From NP936 sp002726085 (lineage in GTDB: Bacteria > Acidobacteriota > Vicinamibacteria > Vicinamibacterales > UBA8438): a stretch of DNA of 64,000 nt. The stretch's first letter is position 1. Every line of letters begins with the position of its first letter. Both the position numbers and the translations under genes were made by a program. The DNA is taken from contig DASCQF010000015.1 in NCBI GenBank assembly GCA_036012905.1, positions 7,424 to 71,423 on the forward strand, written 5' to 3'. The notes under the pieces were generated by a model, which saw only the letters and a program-made list of their open reading frames with translations, had not been told where the DNA came from and made no database searches. Positions 17,257 to 25,699 of this stretch are shown here, piece by piece.

Positions 17257-18135
17257 GTGCGAGTGATCGTGAGACGGCCTCGGCGACAGCGAACGGGCAC
17301 GTTCCGGCGGTGGGTTGCCGGAACTGTCGGCACCGCCCTGCTGGTCCTCACCATGCCGCCGGGCGTCGCGCAGGAGCGACCGCGAATCAACCGGCTAATC
17401 GAGACACTCGAGCAGGGCCGGCCGGCGATCTCCAGCGACGTCTGGGTCTTCATCGACCAGGAGCACGGACCCTATCTCATCGACCAGCTCGGAAACCGTC
17501 TGCGCGACCTCGCGGCATCCAGAAACGACGACGGGCAGCAACGTCTGGCGCCGATGGTTCGGGTCCCGACCGAGGGCGACCAGAATGTGCGCTGGGTGAT
17601 CAAGCAGGTGCTGGAACGAGGCGCAATGGGCATCATCGTCCCGCAGGTCGAGAACGCGGCACAAGCGTTGAAGATCGTGCAGGCGGTACGTTTCCCGCAA
17701 CGCAGGGAGTCGGCCCACCCCACACCGGTTGGGCGGCGCAGCTTCGCGGGCGCACCGAGAACGTGGGGGTTGCCGGTCCTCGACTACATCGCCGAGGCCG
17801 ATGTGTGGCCCCTCAACCCGGCCGGCGAGCTATTTGTCATGCCGATGATCGAGAACGCCGACGGCGTGCGCAACGTCGGCGAGATCCTCGACGTGCCGGG
17901 AGTCGGCGGTGTGCTAATTGGCCCCAGCGACCTCGCGATGGGGCTTGGGGAAGGTCCCTGGTACGCCGGCGGACAGGCCTTGCGCCCGCCCGACACCCGA
18001 GCCGCGATTCAGACGGTTGCCGACGCCTGCGTGGCCCGGAACAAGGCCTGCGGTATGGTCACGTGGACCGAGGACGAGACGACACAGTATCTCGCCGACG
18101 GCTTCCGGATTATCTTCGCTACCTACCGACGATAA
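17257..18135 (+). CDS. HpcH/HpaI-family aldolase with signal peptide
   Basis: 292 residues. The body keeps the class II pyruvate aldolase residues: IDQEHGPYL (catalytic His), MVRVPTEGD (pyruvate-binding Arg), GIIVPQVENAAQA, MPMIENADGVRNV (metal Glu) and LIGPSDLAMGLG (metal Asp). The family cleaves or forms 4-hydroxy-2-oxoacids with a divalent metal. The N-terminus is odd for this family: an Arg-rich start, then a hydrophobic stretch (VAGTVGTALLVLTMPPGVAQE) that looks like a cleavable signal peptide, which would export the enzyme. GTG start at 17257, 2 bp after the acyl-CoA dehydrogenase stop, so cotranslated with it. Confidence 0.8.
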   Translation: MRVIVRRPRRQRTGTFRRWVAGTVGTALLVLTMPPGVAQERPRINRLIETLEQGRPAISSDVWVFIDQEHGPYLIDQLGNRLRDLAASRNDDGQQRLAPMVRVPTEGDQNVRWVIKQVLERGAMGIIVPQVENAAQALKIVQAVRFPQRRESAHPTPVGRRSFAGAPRTWGLPVLDYIAEADVWPLNPAGELFVMPMIENADGVRNVGEILDVPGVGGVLIGPSDLAMGLGEGPWYAGGQALRPPDTRAAIQTVADACVARNKACGMVTWTEDETTQYLADGFRIIFATYRR

Positions 18136-18186
18136 CGACTACAACGAAGTTAGAAGTCGTTGAAGATGGCAATGCCCAGCGATGAT

Positions 18187-18221
18187 CTTCTGCCTTCTCA
18201 CTTCTGACTTCTGCCTTCTTC
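18187..18221. repeat. Five CTTCTGN heptads between convergent genes
   Basis: Five units of 7 bp (CTTCTGC, CTTCTCA, CTTCTGA, CTTCTGC, CTTCTTC) end 9 bp from the DUF4126 stop. A degenerate complementary stretch at about 18146-18170 could pair with it and form a hairpin in the transcripts of both convergent genes. Confidence 0.7.
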
Positions 18222-18230
18222 GGCCGCCTG

Positions 18231-18827
18231 TCACGCGCGCGTAGCGGCTTGCGAGCGACGTCCGAGCCACCGCCAGGCGGCGCGAGAAATGGTACCGAGG
18301 AAGAGGAGCATCAACAGGACCAGGACACTGGTGACCGCGAACGCCGCCACCGGGTAGGTCATTGTCAGGATGCCGAGCGCAACAACGAACCCGTCCTCGG
18401 CTAGACTGAGCACCCAGTTCGACACCGGCTCCGGGCTCGTGTTCGCCGCCGCCCGCGTGCTGGCCTTCGTCAGATGCGCACCGGCCGCCACTGACCCACC
18501 AAGTAGCGCCATCAGACCAGCGGTCATCGGTGTGGCCTCACCCAGTGACGCCACCGCGATGACGGCGCCGCCCAGCGGGCGGATCAGCGTGTGAACCGCA
18601 TCCCAGACCGAGTCGACCCAGGGAATCTTGTCGGCGACGAATTCGACCACATAGAGAAGCAGGGCCCCGCCGATGACGACGTTGCTGTCGAACAGGGCGA
18701 ACTGCGACGGCAGCTCGACCCAGCCGAGCCGAGACGTCAGACCGAGGATGGCAACCGTGGCATAGACGTTGACACCGGCCGCCATGGAGAAACCGAGCGC
18801 ATGGCCAAGCGTGGCAATCGGCTGCAT
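18231..18827 (-). CDS. DUF4126 family membrane protein
   Basis: 198 residues with four to five hydrophobic helices and the DUF4126 pattern: ATLGHALGFSMAAGVNVYAT at the start, then GWVELPSQFALFDS, VVEFVADKIPWVDSVWDAVHTLIRPLGGA, and SPEPVSNWVLSLAEDG before the last helices. The N-terminal Gly/Asn-containing helix is the family hallmark. Function is unknown. Start ATG at 18827. It is convergent with the aldolase gene, with a heptad repeat in the gap. Confidence 0.85.
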   Translation of the reverse strand: MQPIATLGHALGFSMAAGVNVYATVAILGLTSRLGWVELPSQFALFDSNVVIGGALLLYVVEFVADKIPWVDSVWDAVHTLIRPLGGAVIAVASLGEATPMTAGLMALLGGSVAAGAHLTKASTRAAANTSPEPVSNWVLSLAEDGFVVALGILTMTYPVAAFAVTSVLVLLMLLFLGTISRAAWRWLGRRSQAATRA

Positions 18828-18942
18828 GGTAGGGGGGCGCTTGCTCTCGTATCGCCCGTCCTCTGTCTTCTATTAGGGCATACGAGTTTCAGGCGCTCAG
18901 GTTTCAGGATCTGGTCAGAAAACGGACGGACACCGACGTGCA

Positions 18943-19197
18943 TCACCTGGCGGACGTGTCGTTGCCTCTCTTCTCGAGATGTCCGACGATCCCCCACACG
19001 AACAGCAGCACGCCGACCAAACCGACCACGATGCCAAACGGCAGCAACATCATGGTGACACCCATGCCCAAACCGACGAACATCAGGGCGACACCACCGA
19101 TGACCGCCAGGATGTGACCAGCCATCCTCTCGCCATGGCGCACGATAGCGTGCACCGCCTCGCCGCTCTTGGTCGTCACGCTCGGCATGGTCAACAT
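18943..19197 (-). CDS. Small two-helix membrane protein, hypothetical
   Basis: 84 residues: a short charged N-terminus (GEAVHAIVRHGERMAGH), two adjoining hydrophobic helices (~28-48 and ~50-70; VMLMF-type residues with GLGMG and GIVVGLVG), and a basic tail HLEKRGNDTSAR. No family is recognised. It is probably a real gene because a GGGAGG RBS sits 8 nt upstream of the ATG and the composition is membrane-like. It lies alone between DUF4126 and the ankyrin gene. Confidence 0.6.
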   Translation of the reverse strand: MLTMPSVTTKSGEAVHAIVRHGERMAGHILAVIGGVALMFVGLGMGVTMMLLPFGIVVGLVGVLLFVWGIVGHLEKRGNDTSAR

Positions 19198-19357
19198 GGC
19201 GCACCTCCCGGTCTTCTCGATCTAGATTTAGTGCAAAATACGGGCCGTTTGACGGTACGAGACAGGGAGCAGCCACGCCGGAGATCCGGCGTGTTTGGCG
19301 GGTCGGTGGGCGCGCCGGCAGGAGTTTCTTCCGACGTGTGGAACTATTTCCCTGTGG
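19198..19357. other. Intergenic gap with GC hairpin
   Basis: 160 bp after the ankyrin gene's stop. It contains a 7-bp-stem hairpin at 19275-19292 (ACGCCGG, AGAT, CCGGCGT) without a T-tract. It could attenuate or protect the 3' end of the upstream operon. Nothing else is visible. Confidence 0.35.
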
Positions 19358-20776
19358 TCACGGTGCACCTGAGACGGCGCCCTGAGACTCGAGAAACGTG
19401 ACGACCGAATCGAGGCGTGTGGCCTGTGCCCCGTCGAGGGCCGTCCGACCATCGGTACCGGCAGCGTTCACATCGACACCGAGCTCCACGGCGAGCCGCG
19501 CCGCCTCGAGCGTCAGCGTCTCGGCCTCCGCGCGATTCACCGGTACCCATGCTCGTAGGCGGCCACCACCCATCCCGGTCGCCGCCATCAGCGCCGTGGT
19601 CGCCTCGAGACGGGGCTGGGCGTAGGCCGGCTCCTTGTAGTCGGCGCGATGCACGAACAATGGGTCGGCGCCACCCTGAGCCAGCAGCCGCATGATCGCC
19701 GGGGCGGTGAATCGGGCGGCCAACCAGAACGGCGTCGCCCCCACCAGGGGTGGTGGAAAGTGAAGGTCGCGCGATGAGCGACGGGTCGGCGTCCAGGTCC
19801 GCAGCACCGCGTTCGGGTCGGCGCCATGTCCGAGCAGAGCGGCCACGATGCGCTCGTCGCGGCGCATGACCGCCGCGTGAAGCGCGCCGAAACCGGCCGC
19901 CGCCGCGTTTGGGTCGGCACCGGCTTCAAGCAGCAGGTCAACCAAATCGCCGAACCCGGAATGGGCCGCCAGCACGGTGGCGCTGACACCCCAGGCGTCG
20001 GCATCGTCGACATCGGCGCCGGCCGCGATCAGATGGCGGGCAGACACGACATCCCCCACACGCGCGGCAAACAGCAATGCGGTGTTGCCGCCATGCGGGA
20101 TCTCGCGGTTGTACTCCGGCTGCCCGTGCGGCGGCACCGCCATCATCTGGCTCCAGACGTCGGAGCGTGCATGGACGTCGGCGCCTTGCGCCAGCAGCAC
20201 CTCGACAACCGCGGAGTGCTGCTGCGCGACTGCCCACACGAGCGCCGTCTGACCGCGCGCCCCGCGTGCATCGGATGCGGCCCCGTGCGCCAGCAACAAC
20301 TCGACGACGACTGGCGCGCCCGCTCGGGCGGCGACCATCAGTGGTGTCTCGCCGGCCTGGAGTGCCACGCTCGGGTCCGCACCCGCGTCGAGCAGGGTCT
20401 TGACGACCGCCACGCCGCCATTCTGGCTGGCAGCCCACAGCGCGGTGGCCCCGAGATCGTTTGCCGCGTTCACATCGGCGCCCGCATCGAGCAGGAGCCC
20501 AACGGCGTCGACATCGTCGTGGTAGCTCGCCCAGTGCAAGGCCGTGGTACCGTCCCCCTCGGCCGCATCCACGCTCGCGCCCTGGTCGAGCAACGACCGC
20601 ACCGCTGCCCTCTCACCCTGCTTGGCCGCATCAACGAGGCGCGTCGGCTGCGCCTCGACGACGCCCGCGTAACCGAGGCCGAGAACCAGCACGGCAACAA
20701 CCAACCGGAAGGCGGCGCAGCCCTCCTGTCTCTTCTGACTTCTGCCTTCTGACTGCTGACTTCCTCGAGCCGTCAC
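19358..20776 (-). CDS. Secreted ankyrin-repeat protein
   Basis: 472 residues. After a signal-like helix (FRLVVAVLVLGLGYAGVVEAQ) come about ten ankyrin repeats of the form G-x-T-A-L-H-W-A...LLLDAGADVNA, the clearest at ~60-250 and ~270-330, and a final one (TDGRTALDGAQATRLDSVVTFLESQG). Such repeats bind proteins; the partner is unknown. Export to the periplasm is inferred. The GTG at 20776 overlaps the DUF1552 stop in a GTGA arrangement, which implies coupled translation and a role with the DUF1592/DUF1552 pair. Residues ~4-18, ahead of the signal helix, are encoded by a heptad repeat. Confidence 0.85.
   Translation of the reverse strand: MTARGSQQSEGRSQKRQEGCAAFRLVVAVLVLGLGYAGVVEAQPTRLVDAAKQGERAAVRSLLDQGASVDAAEGDGTTALHWASYHDDVDAVGLLLDAGADVNAANDLGATALWAASQNGGVAVVKTLLDAGADPSVALQAGETPLMVAARAGAPVVVELLLAHGAASDARGARGQTALVWAVAQQHSAVVEVLLAQGADVHARSDVWSQMMAVPPHGQPEYNREIPHGGNTALLFAARVGDVVSARHLIAAGADVDDADAWGVSATVLAAHSGFGDLVDLLLEAGADPNAAAAGFGALHAAVMRRDERIVAALLGHGADPNAVLRTWTPTRRSSRDLHFPPPLVGATPFWLAARFTAPAIMRLLAQGGADPLFVHRADYKEPAYAQPRLEATTALMAATGMGGGRLRAWVPVNRAEAETLTLEAARLAVELGVDVNAAGTDGRTALDGAQATRLDSVVTFLESQGAVSGAP
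20725..20766. repeat. Six 7-bp units in the start of the ankyrin gene
   Basis: Units CCTGTCT, CTTCTGA, CTTCTGC, CTTCTGA, CTGCTGA, CTTCCTC on the plus strand. On the coding strand they read as purine-rich codons giving Ser/Gln/Glu/Arg/Lys residues just after the GTG start. Confidence 0.75.
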
Positions 20777-22119
20777 CCCAGCAACCCCGTCAGCGTGTCG
20801 ATCGGGAGCGCGCCGGTGCTCCCTCCGATTCGCTCCACCGGCACGTCCATCTTGTCCATCAGCGTGACGAGCAGGTTCGCCATCGACGGCTCGTCGGCGT
20901 ACGCCAGATGCCGCCCGCTGGGCAACCGGCCAGCGCCGCCGCCAACGAGCATCAGCGGCAAACTCACCCCGGAGTGTCGCGTGCTGTTGGAGATGCCAGA
21001 GCCATACAGGATCGTCATGTGGTCGAGCAATGAGCCATCGCCGTCCGGTGTCGCCCGGAGCTTGGCCAGATACCGGGAGAACAGCTCCGTGTGATAGCGA
21101 TTGATCTTCGACATCTGGGCGACCAGCTCCGGCACGTCGTTGTGGTGCGACAGCGGGTGGTGCGCCTCCGGCACATCGATTTGAGGATAGGGCCGGGCGC
21201 TCTGCTCTTTGCCGATCATGAACGAGATTACGCGAGTCAGATCGGATTGCATCGCCAGCAACTGCAGGTCGAGCATCAGCTCGAGGTGGTCTTCGAAGAC
21301 CGGCGGCGCGCCCTGTGGCTGGTCGATCGTCGGCAGCTCCAGATCCCGTTGCTCCTCCGCCTTCTGGATACGCCGCTCGACGTCACGGACCGCCTCGGTG
21401 TACTCCTCGATCTTGGCCTGGTCGCGTGGACCCAGTTCGCGGGCGAGCGCCGCCAGCTTGTCGTGCACCGAGTCGAGCAGGCTCTTGTGCTGATGCAGCC
21501 GCGCCTGTCTGGCGGCCGGGTCGGTGCTGCCGCTGTCGCCGAACAGCGTCTCGAACACTGCGCGCGGGTTCCACTCCACCGGCAGGGGCTGCGTCGGACT
21601 GCGCCAAGAGAGGGTGTGCGTGTAGACACAACTCAAATTGCCGGTGCAGGCGCCGGCGTTGTTTGGCGGGTCGAGCGACAACTCGAGCGACGCCACCTGC
21701 GTCTGGTCGGCAAAGTGCCGCGCGAGCAGCTGGTCCATCGACACGTCGGCGAGAATCTCGACCTCGTTTCGCCCCCCGCGGGTCGTACCGGTCAGGAACG
21801 ACCCGGAAGCGCCGGCGTGGATGTAATTCCAGCTCGCGTTCAAGCCCGAGAGCACAATCATCTGGTCGCGAAACGGCGCCAGCGGCTCCAAGATCGGAGA
21901 CAAACCGAAGCCGGTCCCCTCCCCCGTCGGCGTCCAGTACTCCATCGCCATGCCGTTTGGAACGTAGAAGGCCTGAAAGCGGTGCGCCGGCGCTGCGGCG
22001 GCCGACCCACGCAACGAGAACGCCGGGTGCATGGCGTCGAGCAACGGCAGCGCCACCGTCGCGCCCAACCCTCGGAGCACGGTCCGCCGTGGCAGCGTCT
22101 TGGGCGTCAGGAAGGTCAT
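20773..22119 (-). CDS. DUF1552 domain-containing protein, Tat-exported
   Basis: 448 residues matching DUF1552 end to end. The N-terminus RRTVLRGLGATVALPLLDAM is a twin-arginine signal. Conserved family features: FYVPNGMAMEYWTP, VLSGLNASWNYIHAGASGSFLTG, DQLLARHF, MTILYGSGISNSTRHSGVSLPLMLVGGGAG, and ANLLVTLMDKM near the end. The family is always found beside DUF1592 cytochrome proteins in Acidobacteriota, Planctomycetes and Myxobacteria; its reaction is unknown, but the fold is alkaline-phosphatase/sulfatase-like. It starts 23 nt after the DUF1592 stop and overlaps the ankyrin gene, forming a three-gene operon. Confidence 0.92.
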   Translation of the reverse strand: MTFLTPKTLPRRTVLRGLGATVALPLLDAMHPAFSLRGSAAAAPAHRFQAFYVPNGMAMEYWTPTGEGTGFGLSPILEPLAPFRDQMIVLSGLNASWNYIHAGASGSFLTGTTRGGRNEVEILADVSMDQLLARHFADQTQVASLELSLDPPNNAGACTGNLSCVYTHTLSWRSPTQPLPVEWNPRAVFETLFGDSGSTDPAARQARLHQHKSLLDSVHDKLAALARELGPRDQAKIEEYTEAVRDVERRIQKAEEQRDLELPTIDQPQGAPPVFEDHLELMLDLQLLAMQSDLTRVISFMIGKEQSARPYPQIDVPEAHHPLSHHNDVPELVAQMSKINRYHTELFSRYLAKLRATPDGDGSLLDHMTILYGSGISNSTRHSGVSLPLMLVGGGAGRLPSGRHLAYADEPSMANLLVTLMDKMDVPVERIGGSTGALPIDTLTGLLG

Positions 22120-22134
22120 CTATCCCTCTCTTTT

Positions 22135-22160
22135 CGACGGGTCTACAAACCCGCCGCTAC
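22135..22160. repeat. Palindromic element carrying the DUF1592 stop codon
   Basis: A REP-like palindrome centred on GGGTCTACAAACCC with flanking GACG/CCGCCG arms. It occupies the gap between the DUF1592 and DUF1552 genes, and its TAG (minus strand, 22145-22143) is the stop codon of DUF1592, whose last residues PVAAGL are encoded by the element. From memory, similar GC-palindromes with this core recur in Acidobacteriota genomes. Confidence 0.6.
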
Positions 22161-24686
22161 AGGCGAGTCTCGATCGATCGCCCGCATCAGAAACGTCGGA
22201 CTCTTTACGATGCCCATGATCAGCGACGACCAGCGATAGTCGTCGGCCGCCGCCTCGCGGACGATCTTGCGCACCGTCGGACGGTCGTAATACTCGAGGC
22301 GCCGCCCGAGCGCATACGCCAGCAGCTTCTCGGTAACGGTCCGTGGGAACTGCTCCGGCTTGTCGAGCAAGAGCGCCCGCAGCCCCGCCAGTCCTTCGAC
22401 CTGCGCGCCAGTCGTGGTGGTCCCGGTCGCGTCGACTGGTTGCCCCGATTCGTCGATGGTGCGCCAGCCGCCGATGACGTCGAAGTTCTCGAGCGCGAAC
22501 CCCAGCGGGTCGATCACGGAGTGACAGCTGGCGCACGTGGGACTCCGCCGGTGCTGCGCGAGCCGTTCACGAATCGTTTTCGTCTGGGCGCCCGGTTCCG
22601 GATCGATGTTGGTGTCGACGCCAACCGGCGGCGGTGGCACCGGAAGACCGAAGATGTTGTCGAGCAGCCACTTCCCGCGCAGCACCGGCGAGGTGCGGTC
22701 AGGATACGAGGTGGTGGCCAGCAGGGCCCCCTCGGCCAGCAGCCCGCCCCGATGGTCCGGGTTCGGAAGACTCACGCGCCTGAACCGGGTGCCATTCACC
22801 CCGGGAATCCCGTAGTGACGCGCCAGCCGCTCGTTCACGAACGTGTAGTCGGCGCTGAGGAGCTCGGCGACGCCGCGGTCGTCGCGCAGCGTGCTGGCAA
22901 CAAACAGCTCGGTTTCCTGCTTGAATGCCGCAAGCAGGGTCTCGTCGTAATTGGGATACCGGTTCGGGTCGACCACGACTTCCGCAACCCGACGCAGGTT
23001 CAACCACTGGGCGGCAAAGTCGTCGACGAGCGCCTCGGTGGCGCGCGGATCCGCGAGCAGCCGCCGCGCCTGCTGGTCGAGGACCCCCGGCTCGGTGAGC
23101 CGCCCCTGCTCGGCGAGGGCGAGCAGCTCGTCGTCGGGAATGCTGCTCCAGAGGAAGAACGACAGCCGTGAGGCCAGCTCGAGGTCACTGATCGGATAGA
23201 CGGTTTGTCGGGAGGCGATCTGAGCCGGATCCCGTTCGACTCGAAGGAGGAAATCAGGATCGACGAGCAACCGTTCGAGCGCGAACTGAATCCCACTGTC
23301 GAAAGTGCCACCATCCCGCCGGCCCGAGTCGAAAAACTCGAGCAGCGTCGTCAGGTCGCCCTCGGTCGGCGGCCGGCGATAGGCGCGTCTGGCGAGCGTC
23401 GACAAGATCTCGCTGGCGCACGGCCGTTCCTCGGTCGCATTCGCCGGCTGACAGCTGAAGATGGCTCGACGACTCGGCGTGTCGGCCGTCGAACCTGGCA
23501 GCCCGGGCAGGTCGAACGGACCGCCGATCTCGACCGACCCGACGGCCGCATAGCCCATGTATATCTGGTCGTTCGTCAGGACCCGGCCACGCTGCAGCGG
23601 TTGCGGCAGACCTTCCGGTTCCCACAGCTCGCGCACGAAGGACACTCCGACGACACGTGGGCCCGCCTCGACCGGCACCCGGATTTCCAGATCCGCGTCA
23701 CCGGTCAGCTGCATGTACGCTTCCCACTCCACCGCGCCGGCGAAGCCGGGCTCGCCGTCACCGGCATAGCTCGAGGCGGCCGGCGTCCCGGGCGCGTCAC
23801 CGCCCACAGTGAACCGGTCCAACAACCTCCCGTCGAGACGCAGGTCGAGCTGCTGGGGCCAGCCCATGCCCATGAGATACGCCTGGTACTGGCGGCGCAG
23901 ACGCACTTTGATCAGATACTCGCCGTCGACCGGAAAGTGATAGGGAATCGCAAGACCGCCGCGCGACCCGAGCGGCAGATCCTCGCTCTGGCGGGCATCC
24001 TGCACCACGTGAAGCGGAATTTCGAAGGTGTCGAAGCCCGGGCTGCTCGGTGACAACCCGATCGCGAGGCGTGTCACCTGCCTGGCCACCGACAAATAGC
24101 GCTCGAGATGGGCACGCGAGATCGTGAGGACGTCCGCGAAGTTGTCGAAGCTCCCGTCGGCCGTCTCGTCGCCAGGCAGCAGCGACGCCACATCGACATC
24201 CAGCGTGAAGAGGTCGCGAACGGCGTTGCGATATTCTGTGCGATTCAACCGATGGACCGCACTGCCTCGACCAGGGTTCGGATCGGCCGTCCAGGCGCGG
24301 TCGAGCGTAGCTTCCAGCCGGCCGGCGACCGCATCATAGGTGGCGGCATCGGGCCGCGGGCGACGAGGCGGTGGCATCGACCCGGCCCGCAGCTTCGCGA
24401 TGACCCGCTCCCAGAGCTCCGGGTCGGCCTCAGGTGTGGTTGCGTCCACCGTGTCGAGCGCCAGCTCGGCGGTGCGGAGCCGCTCGTTGTGACACGCAAT
24501 GCAGTACTGGTCCAGAACCGCCCGTGTTGCGGGAACCGCGGCAGCCTGGGTCTGCCGAGCCGAGATGCGCGCCGTGGGGACGGCCCCGGCGACGAGACCG
24601 CCAGCGACCAACACCGTGGCGAAGGCGAACCGCACCCAGGTGCGCGGTCGCGCGCTGCGCCGTCGTTGGTGTCCGAGCCACCGCAT
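22143..24686 (-). CDS. DUF1592 domain-containing secreted cytochrome-type protein
   Basis: 847 residues with a signal-anchor helix (~19-37), then the standard DUF1587-DUF1592-DUF1588-DUF1585 order. There are two haem-c motifs: CIACH (C62-x-x-C65-H66) at the N-terminus and CASCH near the C-terminus (TCASCHSVIDPLGFALENFD). Other landmarks: LNRTEYRNAVRDLF, LASRLSFFLWSSIPDDELL, VDDFAAQWLNLR, TSPVLRGKWLLDNIFG and EKLLAYALGRRLEYYD. It is a periplasmic redox protein of unknown substrate that works with DUF1552. ATG 24686 is preferred over the in-frame TTG 24731 because it has an AAGGAG RBS. First gene of a three-gene operon. Confidence 0.9.
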   Translation of the reverse strand: MRWLGHQRRRSARPRTWVRFAFATVLVAGGLVAGAVPTARISARQTQAAAVPATRAVLDQYCIACHNERLRTAELALDTVDATTPEADPELWERVIAKLRAGSMPPPRRPRPDAATYDAVAGRLEATLDRAWTADPNPGRGSAVHRLNRTEYRNAVRDLFTLDVDVASLLPGDETADGSFDNFADVLTISRAHLERYLSVARQVTRLAIGLSPSSPGFDTFEIPLHVVQDARQSEDLPLGSRGGLAIPYHFPVDGEYLIKVRLRRQYQAYLMGMGWPQQLDLRLDGRLLDRFTVGGDAPGTPAASSYAGDGEPGFAGAVEWEAYMQLTGDADLEIRVPVEAGPRVVGVSFVRELWEPEGLPQPLQRGRVLTNDQIYMGYAAVGSVEIGGPFDLPGLPGSTADTPSRRAIFSCQPANATEERPCASEILSTLARRAYRRPPTEGDLTTLLEFFDSGRRDGGTFDSGIQFALERLLVDPDFLLRVERDPAQIASRQTVYPISDLELASRLSFFLWSSIPDDELLALAEQGRLTEPGVLDQQARRLLADPRATEALVDDFAAQWLNLRRVAEVVVDPNRYPNYDETLLAAFKQETELFVASTLRDDRGVAELLSADYTFVNERLARHYGIPGVNGTRFRRVSLPNPDHRGGLLAEGALLATTSYPDRTSPVLRGKWLLDNIFGLPVPPPPVGVDTNIDPEPGAQTKTIRERLAQHRRSPTCASCHSVIDPLGFALENFDVIGGWRTIDESGQPVDATGTTTTGAQVEGLAGLRALLLDKPEQFPRTVTEKLLAYALGRRLEYYDRPTVRKIVREAAADDYRWSSLIMGIVKSPTFLMRAIDRDSPVAAGL

Positions 24687-24891
24687 GCGTCTCCTTCGCG
24701 TCCCACCGGAGGGTGCAGGTGTTCGGCTCAATTGTGCCCGATCGCCGAACGAGACGTAAAGGACCTGGACCTGTCGGGCAGATCACAGGCCAGGACATCT
24801 CGAGGGTGTCATTCGGATCCACGACCGAAGCGGTGGGCGTCCCAAGAAGCGACACTGCTGCCAGCGGCGCCACGGGGAGGGGCGCACCACG

Positions 24892-25644
24892 ATGGACACG
24901 ACATCTCTGAACAGCCTCCGGCTCGCGCATCTCTCGGCGCCAATGAGGGTGGCCATCTCGCTCTTCCTGGTGATGATGGGGCTCGCGTATGCCGTCTCGG
25001 TCTTCAACCTGTATCTGACCTACAACCTGGCCGACGGCGAGCCTGGGCTGACGGCGGAGGATCTGCGGCGGTCGTTCTATGGCGATCGGAACCGGACGCT
25101 GTTGGCGGCGAAGATCGACGGCGGCAGCATGGAGCAATTCCTGCCGGTGCCCGGACACAAAGAAACCATTTTGTCCTGGCTGCAGGACGGCGCGCTGGAG
25201 GTCGACTTCCCGCGCGTCGAGCCGATTCTGCGGGAGAGCTGTCTCAGCTGCCACACGCCTGGCGGCATCATGGGCGTGCGGCGCCCACTCGACAGCTACG
25301 AGCGGGTCAAGGCAGTGACCGTGGTGGACCGCGGTGAACCGATCGGCCTGTGGGCGCGTGTGGCGCACACCCATTTGATGTCGCTCAAGCTAGTCTTCCT
25401 CTGCCTGGGCGTCATCTTCTCGTTCTGCGGGGTCGGGCAGGGGATGAAGGCGTGGTTCATGCCGATGCCGTTCGCGGCGCTGGTCATCGATTTCGGCGCG
25501 CGGGGTCTGATTCCCTACGCACCGTCGCTGGTCTACGTCATGATGTTTTCGGGGGCTCTGATGGGGCTTTCGATCCTGGTGCTGACGATGGGACCGCTCT
25601 ACGAAATGTGGGTGCTCGACCGACACCGTCTCGCGAGCGGCTGA
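24892..25644 (+). CDS. Membrane protein with single c-type haem motif
   Basis: 250 residues. One N-terminal helix (~18-42), an outside domain of ~115 residues with the haem motif C117-x-x-C120-H121 (SCLSCHTPGGIMG), then three hydrophobic helices in the last 90 residues. The layout suggests a periplasmic haem domain tethered to a small integral membrane unit, so a role in membrane electron transfer is plausible, but I know no characterised member. The ATG at 24892 lacks a strong RBS. It is followed 55 bp on by the FMN glutamate-synthase-type gene on the same strand; whether they act together is unknown. Confidence 0.75.
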   Translation: MDTTSLNSLRLAHLSAPMRVAISLFLVMMGLAYAVSVFNLYLTYNLADGEPGLTAEDLRRSFYGDRNRTLLAAKIDGGSMEQFLPVPGHKETILSWLQDGALEVDFPRVEPILRESCLSCHTPGGIMGVRRPLDSYERVKAVTVVDRGEPIGLWARVAHTHLMSLKLVFLCLGVIFSFCGVGQGMKAWFMPMPFAALVIDFGARGLIPYAPSLVYVMMFSGALMGLSILVLTMGPLYEMWVLDRHRLASG

Positions 25645-25699
25645 CACCCAGCCGCCTCGCCCCGTCACTCACGGGTCCTGTCTATGTGATGATGCTCAG

